Part shown: in pieces, positions 25,301 to 35,300 of the stretch
Layout: every line of letters begins with the position of its first letter
How positions within the stretch are numbered: position 1 is the first letter of the stretch
Source of the DNA: Zygnema cylindricum
Lineage: Eukaryota > Streptophyta > Zygnematophyceae > Zygnematales > Zygnemataceae
Direction of reading: 5' to 3'
Assembly (NCBI GenBank): GCA_037447655.1
Contig: JBBHKE010000409.1
Span: 62,001 to 126,000 of the forward strand
DNA: 64,000 bases
Position numbers and translations under genes: made by a program
Notes under the pieces: model-generated
Seen by the model: only the letters and a program-made list of their open reading frames with translations
Told to the model about the DNA's origin: nothing
Databases searched by the model: none

Positions 25301-25422
25301 TCATCTTAACCATGTAAATAGAAAAAAATCACCTGGAAAAACAAGTGAAATTGTAATGGCAGAAAGGTGAGCATAATTTGTAAGGCTTACCATTTGGATC
25401 CCTTGAAGCTCGGGCCGAACAT
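20196..25422 (-). CDS. IST1-like protein (Vps4/ESCRT-III regulator family), 545 aa, seven exons
   Basis: Exons: 25422-25391, 25240-25108, 24580-24477, 24055-23884, 23431-23288, 23081-22190, 20356-20196. Total 1638 nt, all GT-AG and in phase. Residues 1 to about 195 form the IST1 helical domain: CKTLLRLAEARIKLLRNKRE, then VEHIIMREQ-type helix, ECPSDLREAISSIIFAAPRC, KYGKEFIQAAEDLRPGCGVN and a final EEFKVDWDP segment. IST1 proteins resemble ESCRT-III subunits and recruit the Vps4 ATPase at multivesicular bodies. The long C-terminal part (exon 6 onward) is disordered: Pro-rich, acidic DDEDDD patches, and a run of about twelve glycines near 22345-22380. It ends RSGQMGGGY. Plants have several such ISTL proteins and I cannot say which this is. 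Confidence 0.93.
21080..22042. mobile_element. family G inverted-repeat element in IST1-like intron 6, hosting a nested element
   Basis: The ends TAGGTGGGAGCTATTTTC and its counterpart AAAATAGCTCCCTCCTA are inverted. Both arms contain CATGGGTCAGAA / TTCTGACCCATG-type blocks and a TTGTCGG...TTTGTA block, so the element is a long fold-back. A left arm of a related copy is at 63313-63570. Family A' is inserted near its right end. Confidence 0.65.
21547..22023. mobile_element. family A' element (TIR GTGTTGTGTATCGG) nested in family G
   Basis: Left end GTGTTGTGTATCGGCAAG and right end CTTGCCAATACACAACAC followed by TA. The interior is rich in TATCGGCGATAACACCGATA-like palindromes. Relatives are at 52070-52485 and, decayed, up to 39132; it is also related to the GTGTTGGG family at 12598-14240. 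Confidence 0.75.
23100..23280. repeat. degenerate tandem repeat in IST1-like intron 5
   Basis: AATGATCAACAAA-type units of about 12-20 bp fill most of the intron between 23081 and 23288. The motif is not enriched elsewhere. Confidence 0.7.
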
Positions 25423-25459
25423 GGCAATAAAGGAAAGAATCTACTCTTAAAACAAATAG

Positions 25460-25567
25460 ACGTACACAGAGAGAAGAGAGAGAGGGAGAGAAGAGAGAGA
25501 GGGAGAGAAGAGGGAGAGGGAGAGAAGAGGGAGAAAGAGGGAGAGGTGTTTGGAGAGGGGGGGGAGG

Positions 25568-25602
<35 letters not shown>

Positions 25603-25610
25603 GGACACGT
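25460..25610 (-). promoter_or_regulatory. purine (+)/pyrimidine (- sense) leader of the IST1-like gene
   Basis: GAGAGAGGGAGAGAAG repeats on the plus strand lie 40-190 bases upstream of the minus-strand ATG, giving a CT-rich leader on the gene strand much like that of DOHH. Confidence 0.5.
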
Positions 25611-25699
25611 GTGATCTTCAAAGCAAACTGGTCTTTCTTCTACAACAATTAACGCGGTTTCAGATTCTCTCCATGTCGCTCAGTTACGCCTCATGTTAC

Positions 25700-26130
25700 G
25701 CTCCACAGTTCACAGTTTGTCACGTCACGTCAAGGAGCGTCCAGTGTCCAGCTATCTCTATTACGTCATATCACTAAAATACGTCAGCAATAACGCAATG
25801 TCACGCTACGTTTGGCTAAGGCTAACGGCCCAAAACAAAACCGGTTAATTTTTATTGACCGTTAGCCTAAACTTCCGCATATATGGTTATGTTGGTCATG
25901 CCTCGTCGGCTAAACTCTATTACGTCATCTTACGTCATGATATTACATGTCACGAAGCGTCACGCTAAGGTCGCCCCTGAACTTCCCGTCTGAAGTCACT
26001 TCCCGTCTAGCATCCGTGTCTCAGTTCCGTCGTCCATAACGCTATTACCGAGTCTGGTCACGTCACATCACGCTACGTTACGTCATGCTGCGTTTGACCG
26101 CTTCAACACCGTCTGACGTCACTCTCCGAT
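25700..26130. promoter_or_regulatory. cluster of ACGTCA (bZIP-type) motifs between divergent genes
   Basis: ACGTCA occurs on the plus strand at 25722, 25727, 25763, 25781, 25922, 25932, 26060, 26080 and 26116; the last lies within a TGACGTCA palindrome. Nine copies in about 400 bp is far above chance for a hexamer. ACGTCA/TGACGT is the core bound by plant TGA-class and related bZIP factors. The region lies between the IST1-like gene (minus) and the methyltransferase gene (plus), so it may serve either; binding is inferred. Confidence 0.5.
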
Positions 26131-26859
26131 TATTGCCATCCATGGATGTCTTCATACGTGGTGATCCGTTGTTGCCATCCATGGTGATCACACGTACAAC
26201 ATATTACCCTCGTCTTGAATGTAAATCGTACAATTGGTGTACTTTCATTTTTATCCGTACGTACGGATACTCATAGAAACTGTACGATTTACCCTCAACA
26301 CGAGGGTACTAAAATTTCTCTCGTGTACCCAATCAAATTGTTTCCGTACCCTCCCGTTTGACCTATCGAGGACCCTAGAAACCCTAACCAACCCTAAAAA
26401 GCTCAAACAGCCCTTGCAAACCCTAACGCATCCTACAAAGCCATTTTTTGTCGTTATGCATCGCGACAGAGGTCCTGCAGGGAGAGAATCTGATACGGAC
26501 GCTCTGGTGTTGCCCACGTGGCGCTGGCACGCGCGAGATTTTGACGGAGGAGGGGTTAGCCGGCATTTCGCGGAGGGAGGGCAGCCCCACGTGTTGGCGT
26601 GATTTTTGCAAACAGGTTGGGTTTGCTCATTGATTTGTTTTGTTGCTGTTTTGGTTTACGGCTGGCATTTTAACGGAGTTGGAGGATGTGAGGTGCAATC
26701 TCCGACCTTTGGTTTTTGTTTTGTGCCTTTGGCTGCAAAAGTCTTAAGGTTTCAATGAGGCAGGAGGAGGAGTGGAGTGGTGGTGTGAGTCAGGGAGTGG
26801 ATCAGGGGAGATCGTTAAGTGGAGGGGAATTCAAAGGAAAGGGTTTTTGGGGAGGGAGG

Positions 26860-27517
26860 GGGGGCGCTGGGGAATCCGCTGGGAGAGGGCATAATTGTAT
26901 TAATAATTATATTAGTATTTATATTTATATAATTAGTATAATTAGTGTGGATCCGATCTTTATTTTCCTTGTTTTTTCTTGGATGAAAAAACCTTTCTCG
27001 TTGCCATTTTATTTTTTTTTCTGTTCCAATTTGAGGATATTTTGACATCAATTTCCTTTTGTGTTGACACATTTCCTACATTCGTGTCTTGATTGAAATC
27101 ATGATTATTTTATTTATTTGTTATTATTATTATTATTTTGTCACTTGAACGTAAAACAGAGCAGAAAAAATCTTTGCTTAAAATGTGGCCGTGTTTTACA
27201 TTCTAAAAGTTGAATTTTACGGAAGTAAAATTCACTTTACATTCATAAATTTTCTAACGACATTCATAAAATTCGAAAAAGGATCAATAAATGTCGATCA
27301 ACATTTGTAAAATTTGAACTACACACATAAAAATATTGCCACAAGCTTTTTTCATTTTTCATTTTTTCCATAACTTATTTGTTGTCGAGGCACTTTATTA
27401 GAGTTTTTTTAGGATTTTCAAAAGGTGTTCTTACGGTTTTTTTGGGTTTGATGGGGTTTTTACTTGGGATTTTTTTTGGGGATTTTTTTTGGGGATTTTT
27501 TTTGGGTATTTTTCCAG
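26860..27517. other. AT-rich sequence upstream of the first supported methyltransferase exon
   Basis: A G-rich strip at 26760-26890 gives way to AT-rich sequence. Poly-T with GGG interruptions leads into the acceptor at 27517. This is probably intron 1 or 5' flank; I could not place the first exon. Confidence 0.4.
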
Positions 27518-28877
27518 ACGTTCAATTATTCTTTGTGAAGAAGCCATTGAGGAACTCAAGAAGCAGGCAAGGTACACTTTCACCCTAAGTTTTTTTTTTG
27601 CATTTTTTCTCAAAAAAATTAAAAACAAAAAAAAAAGAAAAAAAAAAATTGTAAAATTTTCACGACATTTTTACCAACTTAAAAGCAAATTTTTCACAAA
27701 CTTCCCACAAGCTTTTCACAAACATTAATCACACCTTTTCTCAAACATTTTACAAAACTTTTCACAAATATTTTACTAACTTGTCGCGAACTTGTTACAA
27801 ACTTGTCTCAAACTTTTACAAACTCTCACACTGTTTTCGTGAAATTTCACAAACTTTTTGTGAACTTTTGAACATCTCCCAATTTTTTTTTCTCAAACTT
27901 TTAGAACCTTTCGAAATTTTTTCTTACAATGTTCCCCAACCTTTCTTAACCAATTTTTTTTTCTCATAAGTATTTTTCTTTCAAATATTATTCATTTTTG
28001 AGTAAGTGCACCATGAGAACAGCTAGTAAAGTAAATATTATTTGTCCTTTTCACCATTTTAATATTTTGTTGATAAACAATAATTTATAACCTGTCAGAA
28101 GTTGTCCACGTTACCAAAATTATAATCTTTAATACCGATTCCTCATTGAGACCAACACTTTTTTTAGTCTTATGGCAAAATATGGTCCACTTCTCTTCCC
28201 CTCACTACCTCTCCATCTCTGCTCCTCTCCCTCCCTCCTTCCCTCCCTCCTTCCCTCTCTCCCTCCATCCCTCCCTCTCTCTCTCACCCTCCGTCCCTCC
28301 CTCTCTCACCCTCCCTCCCTCCCTCTCTCCCTCTCCCCCTCCCTCTCCCCCCCTCTCCCTCCCTCTCTCTCCCTCCCCCCCTCCCACCCTCTCTCCCCCT
28401 CCCTCTACCTCTCTCCCCCTCTCCCTCCTCGCTCTCCCCCCCCCCCCTCCCTCTCCCCCCCCCCCCCTCCCTCCCCCCCTCCCTCCCCCCTCACTCCCCC
28501 CTCCCTCTCCCCCTTCCCCCCATTTTCCCTCTCTCCCTCTCAGGGGTCAACTTTGGTCCAAATGGTCCCTCTGTAATGCCTCTACAACTTTGCTTAGTAC
28601 TTATTCTAATTTCACTCCGAGGGCCACCTGTCCCGATACTCCGGAATTGGCCGAAAACCTTCGATTTCGTGATAATTGTCACGAGCTTCCAAGACGAAAC
28701 TGCTTCGCTCGTCATTCGCCGAATTTTGAGGATCCTCCGTCTTTTCCGGACGCCAGGTGGCAGCTTCCTAGTGGCCGGAATGTCCTTTGGGAGGATAGCT
28801 TTTGCAAAGGGTACAAATGTGTGATGGAGACAAGTCAGAAGAAATGTCCTGGGTGTTTTAACCTTACGGGGGTGAGT

Positions 28878-28910
<33 letters not shown>

Positions 28911-30668
28911 GTGTCTCTCCCTCTCTTTTCAAACTCCCACTGTCCCTCTCTCTCCCTCTCACGGCGCTCTCCCTCCCTACCTCCCTCTCTCCTTCTCTTC
29001 CTCTCTCACTCTTCTCTCCCGCTCGTCCTCTCCTGCACTTCCTCTCCCTCTCTCCCATCTCCCTCTCCCCCCTCTCCCTCCCCCTCTCTCTCCCTCTTTC
29101 TTCCCACTCTCTCGCCCCTCTCTCTCCTCCCCTCTCCTCTCTCCCCTCCCCTCTCCTCTTTCCCCTCTACTCTCTCCCTGTTGCCCACGATTGTTCTTGA
29201 CTCCGAATTTTATACCTTCATTGGATTAAACTAAAAAAGTAACACTCAAACTTTAAAAAGTACAATACGGAATCCACACTACAATTTAGATCTATTTTTT
29301 TCTCTTTTTTTGTTTGTTTGTTTGTTTGTTTTGGGTTTTTTTTTCTCTTTCGCTTTGGGTTTCGGTTTTGGTTTTGGGTTCGATTTCGGTTTTGTTTGTT
29401 TGATTTTTTTTTGTTTTTTTTTGTGATTTTTTTTGTTTGTTTTGTGATTTTTTCTGTTTTTTTTTCTTGTTTGTTTTGTGTTGCGTAGGAAAAGAAGCTG
29501 ACGGATTTCCACACCCCATTCAGTGTGGATTCCGTATTGGGCCTCAAGGCTCCGGGGAGGGTGAGGATAGGCCTCGATGTGGGGGGGAGGGAGGGAGGAT
29601 TTGCGGCCACTTTGGGGGAGAGGGGAGTGATGGTTATGACGACGAGCGAGAATGAATATGGGGGGGGGGGGAGGGAGGGGGGGAGGGGGGGGGGAGGGAG
29701 GGGGGGAGGGGGGGGGGGGGAGTCTATTGAATTGTGGGATCAACTATTATGCGTTGTTTTCATAAGAAAAAGTAGAAGTTTTTTTTCCTGACAAATTAGT
29801 TGTCTGCTTAACTTTTTGTGTTGTTGACCGGCTTGTTTTCTCAAAATATTGGCCCTATGAACTTGTAGATGTTTATGTAAATTACCTTTATAATATTGTA
29901 CGACAAAGTTGTGTTTATAGAAACAGTTTATGTATTATAAACTATTGTTTTTTCTGGAATGCCTTTCAATGTAAATATTTGTATTCTAAGAAAGTTATGT
30001 TCATATTAAAGTTCTTGTCTTTATACTAAACTTGTCCTTGTCCTTTGCTAAACCATAGTTGTATTTTTATAAAAAAAAAAACATAGTTGTGTTTTTACTA
30101 AAAAAACCATAGTTATGTTTTTATTAACGCTGTAGTTGTCTTTTTACAAAAAATAACTGTGTGAAAACTATAGTTCTATTTTCATGTTGTTGTTTTTCAC
30201 CAAAAGTTGTGTTTTACTAAAAGTTGTGTTTTTACTAAAACCATATTTGAGAATTCGTCTTATATAGGAATACCGTATATGGAAACTATTGCTTCTAGAG
30301 GACTTCTCGGTCTCCATCTTCCAATCAACGCTCGACTTCCTTTTTTTGACGGAACTTTAGACTTAGTTCATTGGAGGACTCCCTCTCATAAGAAAATGCC
30401 TTCTTTAGACGAATTAGAGTTACTTTTATTTGAATGGGACCGAGTTTTACGCCCCGGAGGACTATTATGGTTGGATAAGATGAGAAGTCACCAAAAGTTG
30501 TTAGAGGATTTAAAAGACGTTTTGAAATTAATCGGGTACCAAAAAAAAATGTGGAACGTTTCGTCGAGGAATCCGATGGTCCCTCGAAAACTTTTCGTTT
30601 CTACGGTTTTAGAAAAGCCTTTGTTTCGGACAAAGAAAGTGATAAAGCCACTAGCGGTGATGACGTGA
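27518..30668 (+). CDS. plant SAM-dependent methyltransferase superfamily protein (5' end unresolved)
   Basis: Supported exons: 27518-27571, 28544-28871, 29489-29660, 30268-30668 (955 nt, in phase). The protein shows features of a plant family of putative membrane-anchored methyltransferases. These are a CEEAIEELKKQ stretch, the Cys-rich ELPRRNCFARHSP and VLWEDSFCKGYKC region, the SAM-binding strand VRIGLDVGGREGGFAATLGE, the segment IASRGLLGLHLPINARLPFF followed by DGTLDLVHW, and LRPGGLLWLDKM near the end. The substrate is unknown. The N-terminus, expected to hold a signal anchor, was not found; an ATG at 26458 opens 48 codons but has no convincing link. The exon ending at 29660 meets a poly-G tract rather than a GT donor (see findings). 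The stop at 30666-30668 is near the family's usual end. Confidence 0.85.
27640..27960 (+). repeat. degenerate tandem repeat, CACAAACTTTT unit, methyltransferase intron
   Basis: Many variants of TTCACAAACTTTT at roughly 15-25 bp spacing occupy the first third of the intron after 27571. The unit is private to this intron. Confidence 0.75.
28195..28543 (+). repeat. CCCTCC/poly-C tract directly upstream of a methyltransferase exon
   Basis: About 350 bp of almost pure pyrimidine (CCCTCCCTCTCT with C runs of 8-10 near 28436-28466) ends at the CAG acceptor at 28543. The 362-codon ORF through here is the real exon fused to translated intron. Confidence 0.9.
28876..29190 (+). repeat. CT-rich microsatellite directly downstream of the exon donor
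   Basis: The run of CTCTCTCT and CCTCTCCCTC repeats begins five bases after the GTGAGT donor at 28872. Confidence 0.85.
29661..29721 (+). repeat. poly-G/GGGA tract at an exon boundary
   Basis: Sixty-one bases contain only G and scattered A, with G runs up to 14. It starts exactly where the coding alignment requires the exon to stop. Confidence 0.9.
30035..30250 (+). repeat. degenerate tandem repeat, CATAGTTGTGTTTTTACTAAA unit
   Basis: Units of about 28-35 bp fill the end of the intron before the exon at 30268. They are different from the units in the gene's other introns. Confidence 0.75.
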
Positions 30669-32372
30669 GTGGATTTTTTATTCATTATTTATTTATTTAT
30701 TCATTTGTTTATTTACTTACTCCTTTTTTTTTCTCGTTTTCTTTTTGTTTTTTCTCATGGTTTGGATTCCAATTGCATTCCAACTGTAGGGTTTTAATGT
30801 TGTTTGTTTGTTAAGATGGTGGAGTTTTGGAGTTTTTTGTTTTGGTTTCTTTCGTCTCGAGATTTGAGTTTAGGATATTTGACTGAAGGAATTTCTATGA
30901 CTTGTCGTAGAATTCTGGTAGGATTGACAGTTTCGCGAGGTACCGTAAACTACTTTTTCTTGATTACAGAATCCAAGTTGAAGAATGTAGGGAATAAAAT
31001 TTATCGAACACACTTTTATTTCTCAGTTTCTCTGAACACCCAGCTATTGCACTTTCCAGTTCTGTTGGAGATGTAAACTGTGTCTTTTTCTTCCACTTCT
31101 TAATCACAAGATTGGGGTGGTAAAGAATAACTTACTTTTATGTGATAAGAACATTAGCACTCAATTGTGTAGGATGAGATAAAACAATCTCCAACCACTT
31201 TAGTTTTTTGACCGTTGCAGTTTGTCATATTCATAAACAGGTCCATGTCTTTTTGTCTGGTCTGCACCAAATTATCGTCAAACAAAATACCGGTGTGCAC
31301 TCAATAGCATTTTAGGAGGTTAAGTAACAGAGTAAAAAAGGAATTTTCTATATAAATATATCTCATGGTAGTTATAGAAATAATGACAAAAAATTTGTGA
31401 TGGAAATGGTCAAAATTCTTCATTATTTAGAGAGTTAAGTGACAGAATTTTTTCCTAAACCATCTGTAAATGAGAGGACTCTAACAGATTTGCTTAAGCA
31501 TATTACATGTGAACGGAAACGAGTTGACGAGCAATTTGATGAAACAAACAGAAAAGGTTACCTTAAACTGTTACCGACATCTTCCTTGTCAATTGCATTT
31601 CCCTTAGCCATTTCAAATTAACCATTCCTTCAACATCCCTCAGAGGTTCCTTGAACAATTCCTTACTATATTACCTCACCTTCCTCAACAAATTGCTTTG
31701 TAATCGACTTCTTAACTCACCATGGGTTATCCATCTAAAATTCAAACTTACAACACAAGTTTTGAAGGAGAAGACAAATACAGAAAACAATCACAACCGA
31801 CCAATCACAAATCAACAATCAAGTTTTTTTTTTCGGTGAAAACTTTACAACATTTATGAAAAAACAAAGTTGAAAGACCGAGAAACACACGAAAAAAAGC
31901 CTTCTATTATATTAGCTTTCTCGAAAAGTAACAAAAACATACATATGATAGTGACCAACACGCTAAAAAAATGCCAAGACATCCACTTCTGAGGTGAAAC
32001 TAACAAGTAAAACTTGCTACATTATATAGCCCCATTCATAACAATGGGACCAACAATTATGGGACCAACAAATACTAAGGAACTAACAAAAACATTTTTT
32101 AAATCCATAACTCGAAATTTAGAAAGTCTTCCTGAACCCTGGGATTGTGAAAAAACACAGGATTCTATTCACACCAAAAATGATTTAAGGAACTAAGCAA
32201 AAAAAAAAACAAAAAAAAGTACATTCCTTTCTTTAAGAGTGTGTTATTCACAGTAATTCTGGTTTGGGTACGTCAGTTGAGCATAAGGGATGTCGCAAAT
32301 AACCGCCCTTTCCAGATAAATTCGTGAAGAAAAATTATGTTAAATTCACAAAGTGACAAAAAAAAAAATTGG
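30669..32372. other. intergenic stretch between convergent methyltransferase and PPD6-like genes
   Basis: AT-rich with no protein-like exon. ORFs of about 60 codons are of random composition. It presumably contains both 3' UTRs. Confidence 0.5.
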
Positions 32373-35300
32373 TCAACCGACTCGAAATGATTCGGCGATC
32401 AATTTTAAATCTGACGCGTATTTTTTCCATTGCCGTCCTGCAACCATTCCTCGGGACAAGGAACAGAAAAAAAAAAGGGAGGAAATATTTCTCCATCAGA
32501 CATCAATCAAGAGCTTACCACAAACCACCAGTTAACTGACCTCAATCCCTATCCCTATCCCTCTACGCCCCTCCTCCTCTCCCTCTCCCTATCCCGCTCC
32601 ATGATGACTCCTCTCCCCCTCCCTGTCCCTTCTATCTACCTCTTCTCCTCTCCCTCTCCCCCCCGCTTCTCCATCCTCTCTCCCTCTCCTCCAACCTCAA
32701 TCCCTCTCCCTGTCCCTCCCTGCCTCTCCTCCTCTCCCTTCCCTATCCCTCTCCACCTCCCTGTCCCTCCCTGCCTCTCCTCCTCTCCCTTCCCTATCCC
32801 TCTCCACCTCCCTGTCCCTATCCAACTATTCTCCTCTCCCTCTCCCTCTCCCTTCTCCATCCTCTCTCCTCCAAATCCAAGGAATTGTGTCATGAACATT
32901 TTCCTCACATCCAAAACAGAAGAAAAACTTATCTTCCTTCGAAACAAAATATTTATTAAAACAAAAAACATATAGGAAGCCAAAAACAAAGAAAAAAAAG
33001 ACGATAAAAAGAAAGTGACAGTACAGTAGAATCCATGTTTGTGGGAAAAATAATAAAAGTGGGCGGTTTCGAAAAGACAGATCGAATACAAACCGAGAAA
33101 CAAATAGGAAAAACTGCAAAAAAAGAGGAAAAGACATAAAAACTGACCTGAAGCTGTGACTGTCATAATGTAGAGTCGGTTTCCAGCCGCCGTTGCCGAA
33201 ACCAAAACATGAGGATCCAATTCATATTGGTAGTAAGTTCTTCCCTCCCAGGCCTTGACCGCCATATCTTTCACTTTTCCCTCGACTGTATTACCCGTCA
33301 ACTCTGGTCCAAAGGCATATATAACTTTTTCCGGGTCACCAACATCCTCGATTCTCGCGTTATTTCCAATACCTGGTCACAAATCACAAAATTATTTTCC
33401 AAGAAGAGGACAAAAAAACACATTTTTCTCCATTGTTGGATAGACTGTTGTGAAAACAAATTTACATTTGTCACAAAGGTTTTCCTTTTTTTTTACAAAG
33501 TTTTCTACTTTTCACAGAAAAATGCTACAGAAGACGGAAAAACATTTACTTTCTACAAATGAAATCTTTACAAGCCAACAAGACTGGCCATTTTCAGATA
33601 ATTGACCACAATTTTTAGGTGAGAATTATGCTTAAAAGTCACGATAATTTCAGATTGATGGATAGAGTGGGAGGTCTTACGATCAGAAAATCGTAAACAA
33701 GGGGCCACAACCACACTAATGTTTCCAGCTTTAGAGTTTGTAAAACGTAAATCGATTTCTGTGCCACCAAGATCGGCAATAGACACAGGCACCTGGATAG
33801 AACAAAAAAAAAAAAAAGAGAACAAGCCCAGGCAAAAATGAGAGCGAAATTTTTTGAGGAACATCAGCAAGAAAGGAAGCCACAACGATGAACAGAAAAA
33901 ACATCTTCAGGAAAAAAGACATAACTACATTAAAACAAAAGGGCGAATCTGGTGGATTGGCAAATGAACAAATTTATCCGAAGTCAAGAAGGAAAAGACA
34001 TTGAAAACATAAAACTCCCGTGTTGATGTTTGGCTGCTATAAATGCAAAACTTGATAGAGATCAAAACGAGATCATCAAGGGTAACAATAATGTATAAAA
34101 CTGTTACAGACACGTTTTTTGTGCAAGTCAACCTCATTTGATAAAATCAAAAAATGAATACCAAAATAGAGCAATTATAGTTGAGAGGCCTCATGACCTA
34201 AAGCAGTTGGTACTGGTTCAAGTATATTACTCCCATAGGTTTGATAGTCAAGTACAGAAAAAAAGTTTAAAACAACAACAAAATTCTCTAAACCTCACTG
34301 ACCTGGTTTCAACAAAAAGAACGCCGTGCATCACAGGTACTGTAAAACAATAATATTTTAGAGTTTTGCTTCACAATTACAAAAGCTAATCACGGAAACT
34401 ACCTTAGGCCAAAAATACTATTCGCAGTCCCAATCACAAGGAAGAAAACATTAACAGTGGAATTAAACAAGCTCTGTATCTGGCATTACTAACCCAGTAA
34501 CACAGAGTGAAAAATGAATTCAGCAATACATCATCTGCCCTCAAAAAAAATTATTTGAGTAAAAATCCAGCAAATGATTGGGGTAAAAAACAAGACATGC
34601 ACAGACGTTCAAAAATAATCCCATACAAACCGGAATGTAAACAGAATCTGTCATCAAGTTGAGCAAGAAGAAAAATCAGTTACCTCTTCCCACTCCGTAG
34701 GCACTTTGAAGCTATATGGAATAACCTCACTCCAGCCAATACCATGGCCGCCCGATTTTCCTTCAGGCCGCTTATAAGTTCTCAAACCTGCAAGAACATA
34801 GAGCGCGAGACAATTGTATTTTTATAAGCAAACATAAAAACATGAATAGAAATCCATTAACAAACACATATGAACATACAACAATAAACACACAAAAAAA
34901 AATCGAGTATAAACAGCAAATTAGGGTTCTCCAACATCTCAGCCAATAACAGCATCAAAGAGCCCATCTGTCGAACTTGAATTTCAATATGCAAAACTTG
35001 AACCTGTGAAACTTGAATTTAACCATCAATCTTCAACCTAAAAAAACTTAAATTTGAATATGTAAAACTTGAACCTGTCAAACATAAATTTCTTGAAAAC
35101 TTGAATTTGAGTGTGTAAAACTTGAAACTTTAATTTGAATATGTAAAAATTGAATCTGTAAAATTAAAATCTGTAAAACTTGAATTTGAATGTGTGAAAT
35201 TTTAATTTCTAAACTTAAATGTTTTGCCAGAACCGACCAACCATTCTACTTCTACATATATTTCCAAAATCCAATTTGAGAGACAATAGCACTGAAATCC

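Noticed and set aside
26458-26602. ATG opening 48 codons as the first exon of the methyltransferase
   Set aside because: Composition is not like a signal anchor and no donor joins in phase to 27518; left unresolved.
28146-29234. 362-codon ORF rich in Pro, Ser and Leu
   Set aside because: Only 28544-28871 is coding; the rest is CT-rich intron that happens to lack stops in this frame.
29279-29743. ORFs of 130-154 codons on the minus strand with poly-Lys
   Set aside because: Antisense to T-rich intron and the methyltransferase exon; low complexity.
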